Positions 1 to 10,574 of a stretch of DNA of 64,000 nt are shown here, one piece after another. The stretch lies in assembly GCA_031761405.1 (NCBI GenBank), contig JASEVX010000007.1:61763062-61827061 (forward strand). Reading direction: 5' to 3'. Origin of the DNA: Serripes groenlandicus. Taxonomy: Eukaryota; Mollusca; Bivalvia; Cardiida; Cardiidae. The stretch's first letter is position 1; every line of letters starts with the position of its first letter. Under the pieces are notes generated by a model, which did not search any database, had not been told where the DNA came from, and saw only the letters and a program-made list of their open reading frames with translations. A program made the position numbers and the translations under genes.

Positions 1-171
1 GTTATATCGAAACGTTTCCTGTGTAGGTAACCATTAACCCTGTCAAGAGTGAATCAGTCGTAATGTTGATTCCACAATTCTTAACGTCAAGTCGGTATGA
101 CCCGACTGGGGATTGAACCCGCGACCAGCCGCACCCGAGGTGGACGCTCTTCCACAACACCACCGACCCGG
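1..171 (-). mobile_element. tRNA-derived SINE, minus strand, truncated by the window edge
   Basis: Read on the minus strand, 99-171 is a tRNA-like head with an A-box-like part (TGGTGTTGTGGAAGAGCG) and a B box (GGTTCAATCCC). The following body contains a TTACGACTG stretch and a CAGGAAACG...GATATAA stretch, both also found in the SINE at 4467-4705. The tail lies outside the window. It abuts a second SINE of opposite orientation. Confidence 0.65.
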
Positions 172-437
172 CCGGGTAGCTCAATTGGTAGCGTATCTGA
201 CTCGGGATCTGGAGGTCACGGGTTCGATACCCGGTTGCGGCGACATTCTTTCGGGCGATGTTTTCCATTGCCTCTCACCTCTGATCTATGTGAGAAAGTA
301 GTCAGTGGCTTCGAAAGAATGTTGTGTAAGTACTGGTGTGGGAAAGCCAGGAAAACATGGGTAGGTGCACTGACCGCCGTGATATGACCAAAGCTGTTGA
401 AAGCGGCGTTAAACTCCAAACAAACAAACAAACAAAA
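171..437 (+). mobile_element. tRNA-derived SINE, full length
   Basis: The tRNA-like head at 171-242 has box A (TAGCTCAATTGGTAG, 177-191) and box B (GGTTCGATACC, 221-231). A non-tRNA body follows, then the family end (GCCGTGATATGACC ... GCGGCGTTAAACTCC) and an (AAAC)n tail at about 418-437. The shared 3' domain suggests a molluscan V-SINE/RUDI-like family; that name is inference. A true tRNA gene is unlikely given the body and tail. Confidence 0.75.
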
Positions 438-528
438 ACAACACCACCGAGTCAAATACCCCTACCCAATTATCATCAATAATGGAGACAAGGAAGCAAC
501 AGCCGAACTATTAGAAGTACCGCTTTCC

Positions 529-657
529 ATAAAGCATTCAAAGCATTTTGAAAAAAAGGGGAAATTGTTATAAAGCATTCAAAGCATTTTGAGAAAAGGG
601 GAAATTGTTATAAAGCATTCAAATCATTTTGAGAAAAAGGGGAAATTGTTATAAAGC
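529..657. repeat. 41-bp minisatellite, about 3 units
   Basis: Units start at 529, 570, 610 and 651, each opening with ATAAAGCATTCAAA and containing AGGGGAAATTGTT. Period is 40-41 bp with few substitutions. The GAAATTGTT motif resembles the inner part of family A MITEs, so the array may have grown from one; this is inference. Confidence 0.85.
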
Positions 658-705
658 ATGATGTCTTTTTTCACCGACACGATTTATAGATGTCGTCTGT
701 ATACG

Positions 706-994
706 GGAACAGGTTGAACCCGTTTCCCACGCACAGCCAATCCGCAGCAGACGACATCAAGGCAAACAATTGGCAAATATATAGTAATGAAAGTTGTAAT
801 CATTTAATTGACTTGAACACACTGTGGCATAGTGACAACTTGTTCATACTCAACAATTCCTCTTTTCGCCAAAGTGTTTTCAATTTTTTTTTCAGTAATT
901 ACACTTTTCATTTTTAGTGGTTCCCCCACTGTTTTGCCAAGAAATTTCCAATGTCGTCTGCTGCATATTTGTTGTACGTGGGAATAGGTTTAAC
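706..994. mobile_element. Family A2 MITE, decayed or composite
   Basis: The left end reads TTGAACCCGTTTCCCAC and the right end GTGGGAATAGGTTTAA. Both carry the subterminal GCAGCAGACGAC / GTCGTCTGCTGC block in the same outer arrangement, so two right-end sequences face each other. The centre is AT-rich and diverged. Confidence 0.5.
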
Positions 995-1024
995 CGATCC
1001 AGATCGTTATAATTTATAAAAGGA

Positions 1025-1300
1025 TGTAAGCCTTCCCGCGAGAAAACCAACATTGTGGACTCAATGCGTAAATCGACCCGGATCCGCCTGAGCATGACGT
1101 GCAGGCTTACCCGGATATACTCTTTTCGCCTCCTGTGGATTTTTATGTTTAAAAAAATCATTACTCTATAGTCTACCTCTATCCCTCTGAGACGGAATGT
1201 ATCGGCCCGGATCAGTCTGCGCGGACTGCGCAGGCTGATCCGGGTCGATATATTTCGCATAGGCCACAATGTTGGTTTTTCTCGCGGGACGGCTCGTGTG
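1025..1300. mobile_element. Family B palindromic MITE, near full length
   Basis: Family B is a roughly 250-270 bp foldback. Its arms open with GAGCCGTCCCACGAGAAAAC-type sequence and close with the reverse complement, with internal repeats of CGGATCAGCCTGCGC. In this copy the right arm (1190-1300) pairs with the left arm (1030-1100). It is GC-richer than its surroundings and has no coding capacity. Confidence 0.8.
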
Positions 1301-1727
1301 GTCGGTGAGAAATAGCTCGAGGGGGTAATAAAAACTGGGTTCCTAAACGGGAACAACGTGATGGAGTGAGTTCATGTCATTAACACGTTCTTGTTCCGTA
1401 TATAGACTAATCTGTTCCGTATTCGGCCCGGGCCCGGGTTACCGTGTCAGTGAATATATTATGGTAATGAAGTGCCCCGGTCTTTAGATACCGGACTTTA
1501 TTGTGCCTCATTGTGTCTGTCCACTTTGGGATTAGTGACTGACCCTTGCCCAACAATCGGATAACGTCGAATAAACAAGTAAACCTAAGTATTGAAATAT
1601 AAAGGCTCCTTAATCCCACAATAGAGATTAAGTCTAGTGGGCGTTCCACGGAACAAAGCTTGCAATCAGTTCTCCTCGACCAAGATCCGCAACTGTCCGA
1701 TTGTGGGCCTACATCCGTGTAAGTAGC

Positions 1728-1966
1728 CGACCACTTTTGAAAACTTAGTGGCAAAATGAAAAATTGCTCATCTTTAGCAACATGTTTTGTTATGTCTCTG
1801 GTTATATATATATGGAACATCTCTATACATGAAAGTATAATTATTGAATAGAGTTGAAAACGTTGTGGAGACATTGGTTATCATTATCAACTTTCCTTTT
1901 ATCCGAATGTTTTGAAACAATCGTCTGCTGCAGTGCGTTTAAATGTGTATATCAATGGGTAAGGGT
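1728..1966. mobile_element. Family A2 MITE, decayed
   Basis: It retains the ACTTTTGAAAAC block near 1733, the GTCGTCTGC-type subterminal block near 1921-1931, and a GGTAAGGGTTAA right end near 1957-1967. The left end is not recognisable. Confidence 0.4.
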
Positions 1967-2378
1967 TAAATTATGAAAGGAATTTAGTGGGGGCAACAAG
2001 TTGCTCTTGTTTCCGACATACGACAGCTTTTAAGTGGCCAGACACCCACCGACAATAACCAAGAACCAGCAATGCAGACATATATTATAATATATTGATA
2101 GTCAAGTGTTATCGAAATGGTCACACTTTAAGTTAAAATTATTGTCGTCTGCTGCAGAAGTTTCAGAAAGCGTCTGTATATGGGGAAGGATTAAGTACAC
2201 GTGTACCGATCTTGAAGTTAATTATACGATCATGCATAGCTCGTTCAAGATCTATTCAGATCAACAAGATGCCAGTAAATATTTCAGACACTGCAACATT
2301 ATTTTTACAACCAGGTAAATAAAGGTAAACTCTTCCATGTTTAAAGTAGGGCTTCTTCATTTCTCATGTAATTAAAAG

Positions 2379-2610
2379 TTGAGCCCATTCCCTCATATAG
2401 GCGCTTTCTGACGTCTTTGCAGCAGACGGTTTTTTGAAAACAGTGACAAAAGAAGAAATTGCTCAAAACGAGCAATTTCTCCTTTTGCCACAATGTTTTC
2501 AACTTTTAGTCATAGGTTATCCATTCAATTATAGAGATTTTCTATTTTTTAACAAAGTATGTTCAAACTTGTCTGCTGCAGAATTGTCGAATGATGGAAA
2601 GGGTTTAAGG
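2379..2610 (+). mobile_element. Family A1 MITE
   Basis: Family A1 copies run from TTAACCCTTTCCCTCATA to TATGAGGGAAAGGGTTAA. They carry GCAGCAGACGGC and GTCGTCTGCTGC subterminal blocks and a central hairpin (GAAATTGC ... GCAATTTC). Here the left TTAA has mutated to TTGA and the right end reads GGGTTTAA. The central hairpin is intact at about 2455-2490. Confidence 0.85.
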
Positions 2611-2691
2611 AAAACAATACTGATTTCCGTTAGGTCATCTGAATCAGTATTGTTTGCAAAAAGCCTCAATATTGCCTTTGGCGCTGAAAGA

Positions 2692-3155
2692 GTTAACCCT
2701 TTCTGTTCCCATATACAATACAAATCTGCTGCAGACGACTTTAAAAGGCAAGAAAGTAAAAAAATATCTATAAGGTAATGATTTATGATTGAATATGGTT
2801 AAAAACGAAAGACTTTAAAGCGTCGGGGATTTCGAAACCGGGTGTCCCGGGTTCGATCCCCAGTCGCGGTACTACGGTCATGGTGGAGTGCCCTTGGGCA
2901 AGGCACATTTTCTAGCCTAGTACTGGTTTGTTTACCCAGGGATCATGAATAAGTGAACTGTCGCCGTGATATAACTGTAATACTGTTGAAAGCGGCGTAA
3001 AACCCCAATAAGTAAATAAATAAATAAGACTTTAAAGACATTGAGGCAGAAGGAGAATTGCTCATTATGTTGAATTACTTCTTTTTTTCACAGTGTTTTT
3101 CAAAAGTCGGATGTTGCAGATGCGTCAAAATGCGTCTGTAGATGAGAATGGGGAA
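2692..3155 (-). mobile_element. Family A2 MITE interrupted by a SINE
   Basis: The outer end (TTAACCCTTTCTGTTCCCAT) and the CTGCTGCAGACGAC block lie at 2692-2745. The other half resumes after 3025 with the middle and a GTTGCAGATGCGTC block ending near 3155. The SINE at 2821-3025 sits in the middle with a perfect target duplication, so the two halves are one older element. Confidence 0.7.
2821..3025 (+). mobile_element. SINE with 12-bp target duplication, 5'-truncated
   Basis: It begins inside the tRNA-like head and contains a B box (GGTTCGATCCC). The body includes CTAGTACTGGTTTGTTTACC, and it ends with GCGGCGTAAAACCCC and an (AATA)n tail. AAGACTTTAAAG flanks it on both sides (2809-2820 and 3026-3037). 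This is the expected signature of LINE-assisted retroposition. Confidence 0.92.
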
Positions 3156-3370
3156 ATGAATACGACAATTCCGCAACAGACAACATTGAACATATTTTGT
3201 CAAATCTCGATAATTGAATGGATAACCTATGACAAAAAGTGGAAAACCTTGTAGCGAAAGGAGAAATTGCACGTTTTGTGCAATTTCTTCTTTTGTCACT
3301 ATGTTTTCAAAAAGCCGTCTGCCACAGAGGCGTCAGAAAGCGTCTATAAGATATGAGGGGAAAGGGTTAA
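3152..3370 (-). mobile_element. Family A1 MITE
   Basis: Minus-oriented copy with ACGACAATTCCGCAACAGAC at the left and GAGGGGAAAGGGTTAA at the right end. The central hairpin GAAATTGCACGTTTTGTGC is present. It follows directly on the preceding A2 copy. Confidence 0.8.
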
Positions 3371-4011
3371 ATTCATCTGATCCAACTGCGTCAGTGAAAG
3401 CTGTATACAACAGTATACAAACCAAACAAAGCCTACCCTACCATTCCACATTGTAACCACAATTTAAATTTTCTTCACAATGTGTAGACAGTCTTGCATG
3501 GAGGCGTTGTTGTTTTTTATTGCATTTGATAGATATCTTTCACGTTTAAATATAGAATATTATTGCTTGAGCAACATATTTATGGGTGCCTCTAAAAAGA
3601 AGTCACGATTACACGAGTATTTGAGATCCAATATAGCTGAACACAGACTATACTTATCACGTTCTCGTGATAGACGTCTACTGAAAGTATTGTTGAAAAC
3701 GAAAAACTTTGCCCGGACTGAGATTCGCTTCTTATTATCCACAATATGTCACGACCTGACTGTCCTGGAAAAATAATGCAATAAGATGTATGCAAATTAA
3801 TAAATATATACTAAGAGAGAAAACGGCAGTTCTTTTGGCAGAAATTATCAGGGAATCGAAGTTGAAGGATGAAGAACAGCCGTTTAGATCACCTTGGAAA
3901 ATAGAGCTATTTTTGTTTTATCCTTACTTAAGCAAAAACTGGGAATAAAGGAAATAGTTGTGTGCTCTATCTCATGTTTGCCATCAATTTGAAAAGTCGT
4001 TAAGAGCATTC
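3371..4011. other. Unassigned intergenic stretch
   Basis: A 98-codon open frame (3480-3776, plus) begins MCRQSCMEAL, but it has no recognisable domain, repeat or splice context. I do not call it a gene. Nothing else is recognised. Confidence 0.4.
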
Positions 4012-4285
4012 GATAGGTCAAACATTGTCTATATAACCAACATTATGGACCCTGCGTAAAGTATCGAACCGGATCAGCCTAGGCATGTGGCGCAGGCTAA
4101 CCCGGACAGACGCTTTTCGCCTTCTGTGGATTTCTGCTTCAGGAGTCATTACTAGATATACCTCTATCCGCCTGAGACGGAATGTGTCGGCCCGGATAAG
4201 CCTGCGCGGACTGCGCAGGCTTATCTGGGTCGACATATTACGCAGAGTCCATAATGATGGTTTTCTCGTGGAACGACTCATATGT
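4012..4285. mobile_element. Family B palindromic MITE
   Basis: The left arm has AACCAACATTATGGACCCTG; the right arm has GTCCATAATGATGGTTTTCT and ends near GGAACGACTCAT. The GCCTGCGCGGACTGCGCAGG centre is conserved. The two arms make opposite-strand open frames that mirror one another. Confidence 0.85.
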
Positions 4286-4466
4286 AATATGGTGTCCCTG
4301 TCTATATTAAGGGAAGGGTATCCTGTCCTAGATAGCTTTAATTGCCGGATATGTTTTAAATTTACATCAAAGTTATATATATTATACGGATGAGATAGTA
4401 TGAATACATAAACTCACTAGACTATACGAAATGTAAGAAAAACAAATTTAGGAAGTTAAAATTGAA

Positions 4467-4705
4467 CACCGCCTCTGGGTGAAGTGGTAGATCCGCCGCC
4501 TCGTGTGCGGAAGGTCGTGGGTTTGATTTCCGACCACGTCATACCAAAGACATTAACACTGGTAGTAGTATTACGACTGGCCCGCATGTGACAAATAAAT
4601 AGAACAGTAGCCTAGAACTGGTAACTTACCCAGGAAACGCCGTGATATAATAGTTAAACGGCTGAAAGCGGCATAAACAAACATACATACACACAAATAA
4701 AATGG
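4467..4705 (+). mobile_element. tRNA-derived SINE
   Basis: The head has an A-box-like GGGTGAAGTGGTAGATCC and B-box-like GGTTTGATTTCC. The body contains TAGTATTACGACTGG and a CAGGAAACGCCGTGATATAA stretch, then GCGGCATAAACAAAC with an A-rich tail. Confidence 0.75.
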
Positions 4706-4910
4706 TGCATCTTGCAACATATATATTATCGTTAAAATGTATAAACTCAGTGTTTTTGTAACCCTCAGACGGTTTTGTTTGAAAAGCAGACGACTTCAAA
4801 AGTACTTCATCATGTAAAAGCTGTCTATAAGATGGCCTCATTTCAAATAGTGCAAGTGCTTTAAATATGATTTTTCTATAGAAACCTGCAAGGTGTAAAT
4901 GTCGTAACAG

Positions 4911-5196
4911 TTAACCCTTTTCCCACTTGCAAACACAGTGTCACGGTTTTGAAGCAGACGATGTGTGAAGATGGTGTATTAACAAAAGAGGAGATTGCTA
5001 CTAATTTATTTCAAATCAAATCTATTTCATTATTTTACTTCCATTTATGGGGATTTATTGCCGACATGCTCTTTTGCGACAATGTTTTCCACTTTTTGTC
5101 ATAGGTTATCCATTCAATTATGGAGATTTTTTATGTTTTCACAAAATATGTTCAAAGTCGTCTGCTGCAGAATTGTCGTATGAGGGAAAGGGTTAA
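4911..5196 (+). mobile_element. Family A MITE, long variant
   Basis: TTAA at 4911-4914 and 5193-5196 bound an element of about 286 bp. The left side is A2-like (CCCACTTGCAAAC) and the right side A1-like (GTCGTATGAGGG). It carries about 50 extra bases in the middle, so it may be a recombinant. Confidence 0.75.
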
Positions 5197-6404
5197 AGAT
5201 ACCATTGCTCTCATTGGTCCGAGCATGCTACTACAAGCCGGACGTTTTATGTTAAATACATTCTAGCAGCGGTTTTATAATCAAAAGGCTCTAATAACGA
5301 GGCAAACGCACTTTGGTTTATATCTACAAAGATGGTTTAGTAGACACCGCCGCAAGGATCTTATATAAGCAACTTTTCGTAGATACGCCGTACACATTTC
5401 GTTTAAAGCAAACATTTCATTCATGAAGATAATTTCGTGTCCTATACATTCACACGCCCTAGTAAGCGTTGACATTGTGGAAGAGATAATATCCCCGGGC
5501 GACCTTCACGCGAAAGCTAGACGTATATCGAGGTATTTTTCGACCCTTTCCTTGCGTTAGAACGATTCAACACGAGTTATTCCAAATAATATAACTATCG
5601 AAAGAAGTAACAATTTCAGACTTTAAAAGCGTAGATTTAACAAGAGTGTTTTTGTCTCCAGTTAAACATTTTATCAATCAAAATGAAAATTCATAAAAGA
5701 TTTTCTTTTAAACAATATGCTTGAATTTATACAAAGATGTTTGTCAATTGCATACAAAGTGTTGATAATTTATACGTATTAAACCTTTAACGGGATACGC
5801 TCATATAACTTACTCGTAACGCCTTATAAAACGATCATGACATATTGAAAAACATATATATAGATCATGTAAAAAAATATAAAATACGGCCTAAATGAGA
5901 AAAATGCCCACCATGATCAATTCCTTCTCTCAAGATGTTTCAAACTATCTTCTGGTTCGCACGATTCACGTCAAATGGACGTTTTTATGGGACATAAAGG
6001 GATAACCATTACGGCTTGAAACTGTCCCAGATACGACAAACTATCACGGCCTTACTGAATGATCGCTTATGTATCTCTATGTCTATAAGGTACGAGGGAT
6101 AGGTAAGACTTTAATACCGGATTAATTCATGTGACAAAAAAAATGGAGAGCTTGAGAAAAAAAGAAACGTCGTAATTTATTAAACCGTCGCAATTTTAAA
6201 TACACTTCTTTCTTTCCGAAAGTTGGATCGATTTAAAAATATAAAATAAAATAGAATAAAATCCACATTTACACGTAACAGACTCTACTGAATACTTTCA
6301 TTCACAACCGAGGTGACCTCAACCATAGGAATAGCGTCACGTGAAAAGTGGGTTTACTTACACGCGCAAATAGAGGAGGATCACATCGAACCCGTATCAT
6401 GTTG
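5197..6404. other. Unassigned AT-rich stretch
   Basis: No open frame over about 65 codons, no repeat family met elsewhere in the window, and no RNA gene recognised. Confidence 0.4.
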
Positions 6405-6555
6405 TATGTATACATGATCCCTGGGTAAACAAACCAGTACGAGGCTATGGATTGTGTGCCTTGCTCAATGACACGCCACCACGACCATCGCGATAGAGGA
6501 TCTAATCCGGGACGCCCAGTTCAAGATCCCCGACGCTAACCACGTGGCCATGGTG
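6405..6555 (-). mobile_element. tRNA-derived SINE, minus strand
   Basis: On the minus strand the head reads GGTTAGCGTCGGGGATC. It is followed by the body with TACTGGTTTGTTTACCCAGG, shared with the SINE at 2821-3025. The 3' tail is missing. Confidence 0.65.
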
Positions 6556-6936
6556 GGTTCCTGTAAGTAACTTGCAGGAACCCTCGGAATAAAAGAAAGT
6601 GACAGGCATCCGAGGATTTTTCCACATTGAACTTTTCAGTCATTGAAATTGGCGTTACACCTTGTTTGTAGTTCGTTAGGTAAAGAACATCCCAAACATC
6701 GTATTTTTTGAAAAGAAATACATAGTAATACGGATGTAGACTTACGTAACCGTCGAAATGCGTCAATATAAAATTTAAACGCCTTTTCGCAAAACATGAT
6801 AAACAACTTATATCAACAAACAACAAATCTGTTTTCTTGTGCGGTCTCCCGAATCGTTTATAATATGTGGTTTAAAACCACTCCAACATTTTAATGACTT
6901 ATAAAAAAGGATCAGTGTTACGCAACAAAGCAATGT

Positions 6937-7167
6937 TTAACCCTTTCCCGTATATAGACGCTTTTCGACGCCCCTGCAGCCGACGGCTTTTTTGAAAACA
7001 TAGTGACAAAAGAAAAAATTGCACAAAACGTGCAATTTCTCCTTTTGCAACAATGTCTTCCACTTTTAGTCATAGGTTATCCATTCAATTACAGAGATTT
7101 TCCATTTTTTGACAAAATATGTTCAAAGTCGTCTGCTGCAGAATTGTCGTCTGAGGGAAAATGTTAA
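6937..7167 (+). mobile_element. Family A1 MITE
   Basis: TTAA at both ends (6937-6940, 7164-7167). The central hairpin has 10-bp arms GAAATTGCAC / GTGCAATTTC in A1 style; here the left arm reads AAAATTGCAC. The right end has mutated to GAGGGAAAATGTTAA. Confidence 0.9.
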
Positions 7168-7508
7168 AAAAAAAACAGTGTGTGAGTTGTATTCACGAGC
7201 AATTGTCTTAATTTTACAAATAATTTCATAAATAGGAGATACCAATGATAACGCTTTATATTGCTTCGGGAGAGGTTTGTGTCATGAAAGAGAAAGCGTC
7301 TAAACGTCATCGATCATCATATAGCCACGCCTCTTGCTTTTTTAATGGTTATGAAAATATTTGCTAGTTCGTTTTAGTAGGTCCTACGCCCACTCAAAAT
7401 CAGGGTGTTACGGGTATTCTATTTAAAAAAAAAATACGACACCTACTTAACTCTCACCTTGACGTGTCCACAATGTCTTGGTTATTCTTTAAATATTTAT
7501 AAAACAGT

Positions 7509-7749
7509 ATTATCCCTTTCCCTCATATTAGACGCTTTCTGATTCCTCTGCAGCAGACGGCGTTTTAAAAACATGGCGACCGAAAGAAGAAATTGCTCAA
7601 AACGAGCAATTTCTCCATTCGTCAACATGTTTTCAACTCTATTCAATTATTGTACATTCATTTATATATATATAGGGAGTTTCCAAACAATGCCGGGTAT
7701 GTTTTCTAAGTCGTCTGCTGCAGAATTGTTGAATGTGGGAAAGGGTTAA
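7509..7749 (+). mobile_element. Family A MITE, A1/A2 mosaic
   Basis: The left end is A1-like (CCCTCATATTAGACGC) and the right end A2-like (GAATGTGGGAAAGGGTTAA). The left TTAA has become TTAT. The middle carries a short TA run. Confidence 0.8.
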
Positions 7750-7819
7750 CACTTATCCTGCTAAAACTGTGTTAAAACCCCTTTTCTTGCCAATTCGATG
7801 CAACTTAGTATCATTGCCT

Positions 7820-8120
7820 TTAACCCTTTCCCACATACAAACAAATCCGCAGCAGACTACAATATCGCCAAAACATATGGAACATTTCAATTAATGAAGA
7901 TATGATTATTGAAAAGAGTTGAACAGCCCGGGACCTAGAGAGTAGACGGTAAAGGTTTTAGAGCTCTCGGACATCGGCGCCTTAGGTAGGGCATCAATAC
8001 GGATAGGAAGGAAAGGTCATAGTCGTCCGTGTGGGCTGTGAAATTCTTCATGTTTCGGGTCTATCTATTACATATACTGCAGATGCGTCCAAATGCGTCT
8101 CAATATTAGACAGGTTTGGA
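7820..8120 (-). mobile_element. Family A2 MITE, interrupted
   Basis: TTAACCCTTTCCCACATACA at 7820 and the GCAGCAGACTAC block define one end. Recognisable sequence stops near 7926, and a GCAGATGCGTCCAAATGCGT end fragment appears near 8082. The GC-richer 150 bp between is unassigned and may be another insertion. Confidence 0.5.
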
Positions 8121-8300
8121 TATCGAAAAGTTCTTCAAGATCTGCTATTTATAGAGAACAGGTTTTGCTAAGAACTTACGCCTTTACTCTCGCATATCAT
8201 TTATACTTAAAAGGCGTAGCGCAATGAGAACAGAGGCCTCGTTGCTTTCCTTTATTCTAACAACAGTTGTTGTTGTAAGTAGTATTTACATCTTTGATTA

Positions 8301-8399
8301 TATGAGCCGTCCCACGAGAAAAACAACATTATGGACTCCGTGTTAAGCATCGACCCGGATCAGCCTAAACATGCCGCGCAGGCTAATCCGGACAGATAA
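8301..8399. mobile_element. Family B MITE, left arm only
   Basis: It has ATGAGCCGTCCCACGAGAAA and continues through the CGGATCAGCC and GGCTAATCCGGACAG blocks, then stops. The right arm is absent. Confidence 0.8.
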
Positions 8400-8942
8400 C
8401 TAAAATAAAAAATGAAAATAAAAATGTCATTCAAAAGGTGGGATCATAGTGAATAGACGAGTTACTTCATTTATTCAGATTAACTTAACGTCATTAAACC
8501 CATTAATTAAAGAAAAGATATTCAAATGTTGTAAGACAAACGACAAATCCTCGTTCCCTGTCATCAATGCCCGCTTATCTTTATTTCATAATATGCAAAT
8601 AGGATCGGTCCGGCTTAACAAATCAATTGCTAATGCATGCCTAGATGTAAAGGTTTGAGGTTTGAATCCACCAAATTGACAACCATCAGCTTAAAAGCCA
8701 GAATGGCGCTTTAATACCAAGTTCAGATATAATTGGCAAATTACGTATTGTCAGAAGTAACATACACAGGAATAAAAGAAGATTCAACGTCCTGTAAAGA
8801 AAGATGCCAAGCGATCTTGTCGTACGATGACAAACCCTTTTGGCTGTCCCAATTTTGAGACAACACCAACTTTCATTTGTTTCCCTTGTCTATACTTTTA
8901 AGTACACCGACTGACTGTAGAAGACACTGGAGTATAGTACGC
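8400..8942. other. Unassigned intergenic stretch
   Basis: Contains a 69-codon open frame (8449-8658, plus) without recognisable features. No repeat match within the window. Confidence 0.35.
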
Positions 8943-9172
8943 TTAACCCTTTCCCTCATATAAACGCTTTCGGACGCCTCTGCAGCAGACGGCTTTTTGA
9001 AAACATAGTGACAAAAGAAGAAATTGTACAAAACGTGCAATTTCTCCTTTTGCCACAATGTTTTCCACTTTAAGTCATAGGTTATCCATTCAATTATGGA
9101 GATTTTCTATGTTTTGACAAAATACGTTCAAAGTCGTCTGCTGCAGAATTGTCTTATGAGGGAAAGGGTTAA
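8943..9172 (+). mobile_element. Family A1 MITE, near consensus
   Basis: 230 bp with perfect TTAA at each end and both 18-bp inverted termini. The GCAGCAGACGGC and GTCGTCTGCTGCAG blocks are intact. It is one of the least diverged copies. Confidence 0.93.
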
Positions 9173-9210
9173 CTCTTATCATAACAGATTTGTATTATTA
9201 TTATCGACGT

Positions 9211-9405
9211 GGCGAACAGCAATAGCTCAGTCGGTAACGTCAGACATGCCCATCGAGGGGTCGTGGGTTTAAATCCCTACTCGGCCATTCATTTCTCTCG
9301 GATAGCTGACTGAAGTCTCTGTGAGAAGCGACGAGCTTAGTACATTCCCCCGGTGCAGGCAAGACATTTGGCAGGTAATTGACCGCCTTGTATTACAACG
9401 GTGTT
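9211..9405 (+). mobile_element. tRNA-derived SINE
   Basis: The head has box A (ATAGCTCAGTCGGTAACG) and B-box-like GGTTTAAATCCC. The body ends near TGACCGCCTTGTATTAC. No A-rich tail remains; family A2 sequence follows at once. Confidence 0.7.
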
Positions 9406-9617
9406 CACACCGACGCAGCTACAGCAATCACATTTTGAAAACATTGTGACAAAAGGAGAAGTTGCCCATAATGATAAATTTCTGCTTTTGTCACAATGTT
9501 TTCAACTATATTATTCAATAACCATACTTTTTCATTTTAAATATATTTTCCATATGTTTGCCCTAGATGTGATCAAAGTCGACAGCTGCGGAGTTGTTGT
9601 ATGTGGGAAAGGGTTAA
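9405..9617 (+). mobile_element. Family A2 MITE, left end missing
   Basis: It starts within the CACATTTTGAAAACATTGTG block next to the SINE. It ends with GTATGTGGGAAAGGGTTAA, TTAA at 9614-9617. Confidence 0.8.
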
Positions 9618-10353
9618 AATCAAATCGATCAAGCTGTCTACATGAAACAGAACACTTTTTCAGAAAATAAAGCAGCGGGCATCGTCACACGCATCATTCG
9701 GCTCGCTTTGAAACACCTATATCAGACGTTTTTTTCGGTAACAATGTTAATTCAATTGAACATAATTATAAAGAACTCTAATTGAGTCTGTCATCGGCAA
9801 AATTGTTCAATACAATACTGTTTATCACTTCTAAACAATATATGTTCCGATTAACCTGCCCATTGACTCTGTTGCATCAGAGTCTGCACGTATTATATTG
9901 GCAGAAGCTTCCAACAAACTTATATGAGTACGTTGTGTACAGTGTAGACATCGATCAGACTGTGCAAATACACAGGCTACATGTAATCTGGTTCTACGCT
10001 GTTCAGAGCAATTTGTACATTTTCCCATGGAGGGAAATTTACATGATATGATGATTATCCCGATTATAAACGAAATCTGAAAAACATTGATTAGTTGGAA
10101 TGCATCTTTTGCGACTGGTCTTATCTCCTAAATGCAGTGGTGTTTTTCTTCGTGGTGCATATGAAATTAGTTTATATATCTTTGATAATCTACCTATGAG
10201 GGAACGGGTGTTTTCATGAACCATCTACCTTGAATTACAGATGACTTTTTTAAATTCATCTGATTGGAGAAAACTCGACATCTTGATACAAAATTAAGCT
10301 TAGTGAGAATTTCTTATACTGCATTTTATCCGTTTCAATAAATGGTTTTTTTC
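9618..10353. other. Unassigned intergenic stretch
   Basis: Two overlapping open frames of under 90 codons (9782-10051 plus, 9831-10028 minus) show no domain. No repeat family recognised. Confidence 0.35.
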
Positions 10354-10574
10354 TTAACCCTTTCCCTCATATAGACGCTTTCTGACGCCTCTGCAGCAGA
10401 CGGCTTTTAGAAAACATAGTGACAAAAGAAGAAATTGCACAAAACGTGCAATTTCTCCTTTTGCCACAATGTTTTCCACTTTTTGTCATAGGTTATCCAT
10501 TCAATTATGGAGATTTTCTATTTTTTTTATCAAAATACTTTCAAAGTCATCTGCCGCATGAGGGAAAGGGTTAA
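10354..10574 (+). mobile_element. Family A1 MITE with an internal right-end deletion
   Basis: TTAA at 10354-10357 and 10571-10574. A deletion removes the usual GCAGAATTGTCGT segment, so CTGCCGC runs straight into ATGAGGGAAAGGG. The sequence GTCGTCTGCTGCAGAA lies just outside the right end, as if the end had been duplicated or rearranged. Confidence 0.85.

Noticed and set aside
171..242. Functional tRNA gene
   Set aside because: Boxes A and B are present, but the sequence continues into a SINE body and (AAAC)n tail, and the arms do not pair cleanly enough for a tRNA.
892..1356. 154-codon minus-strand open frame
   Set aside because: It covers a family B palindromic MITE. The same arms create mirror frames in other copies (4018-4393, 59521-59844).
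1407..1874. 155-codon minus-strand open frame
   Set aside because: No recognisable domain. Its start reads through decayed family A2 sequence also seen as open frames elsewhere.
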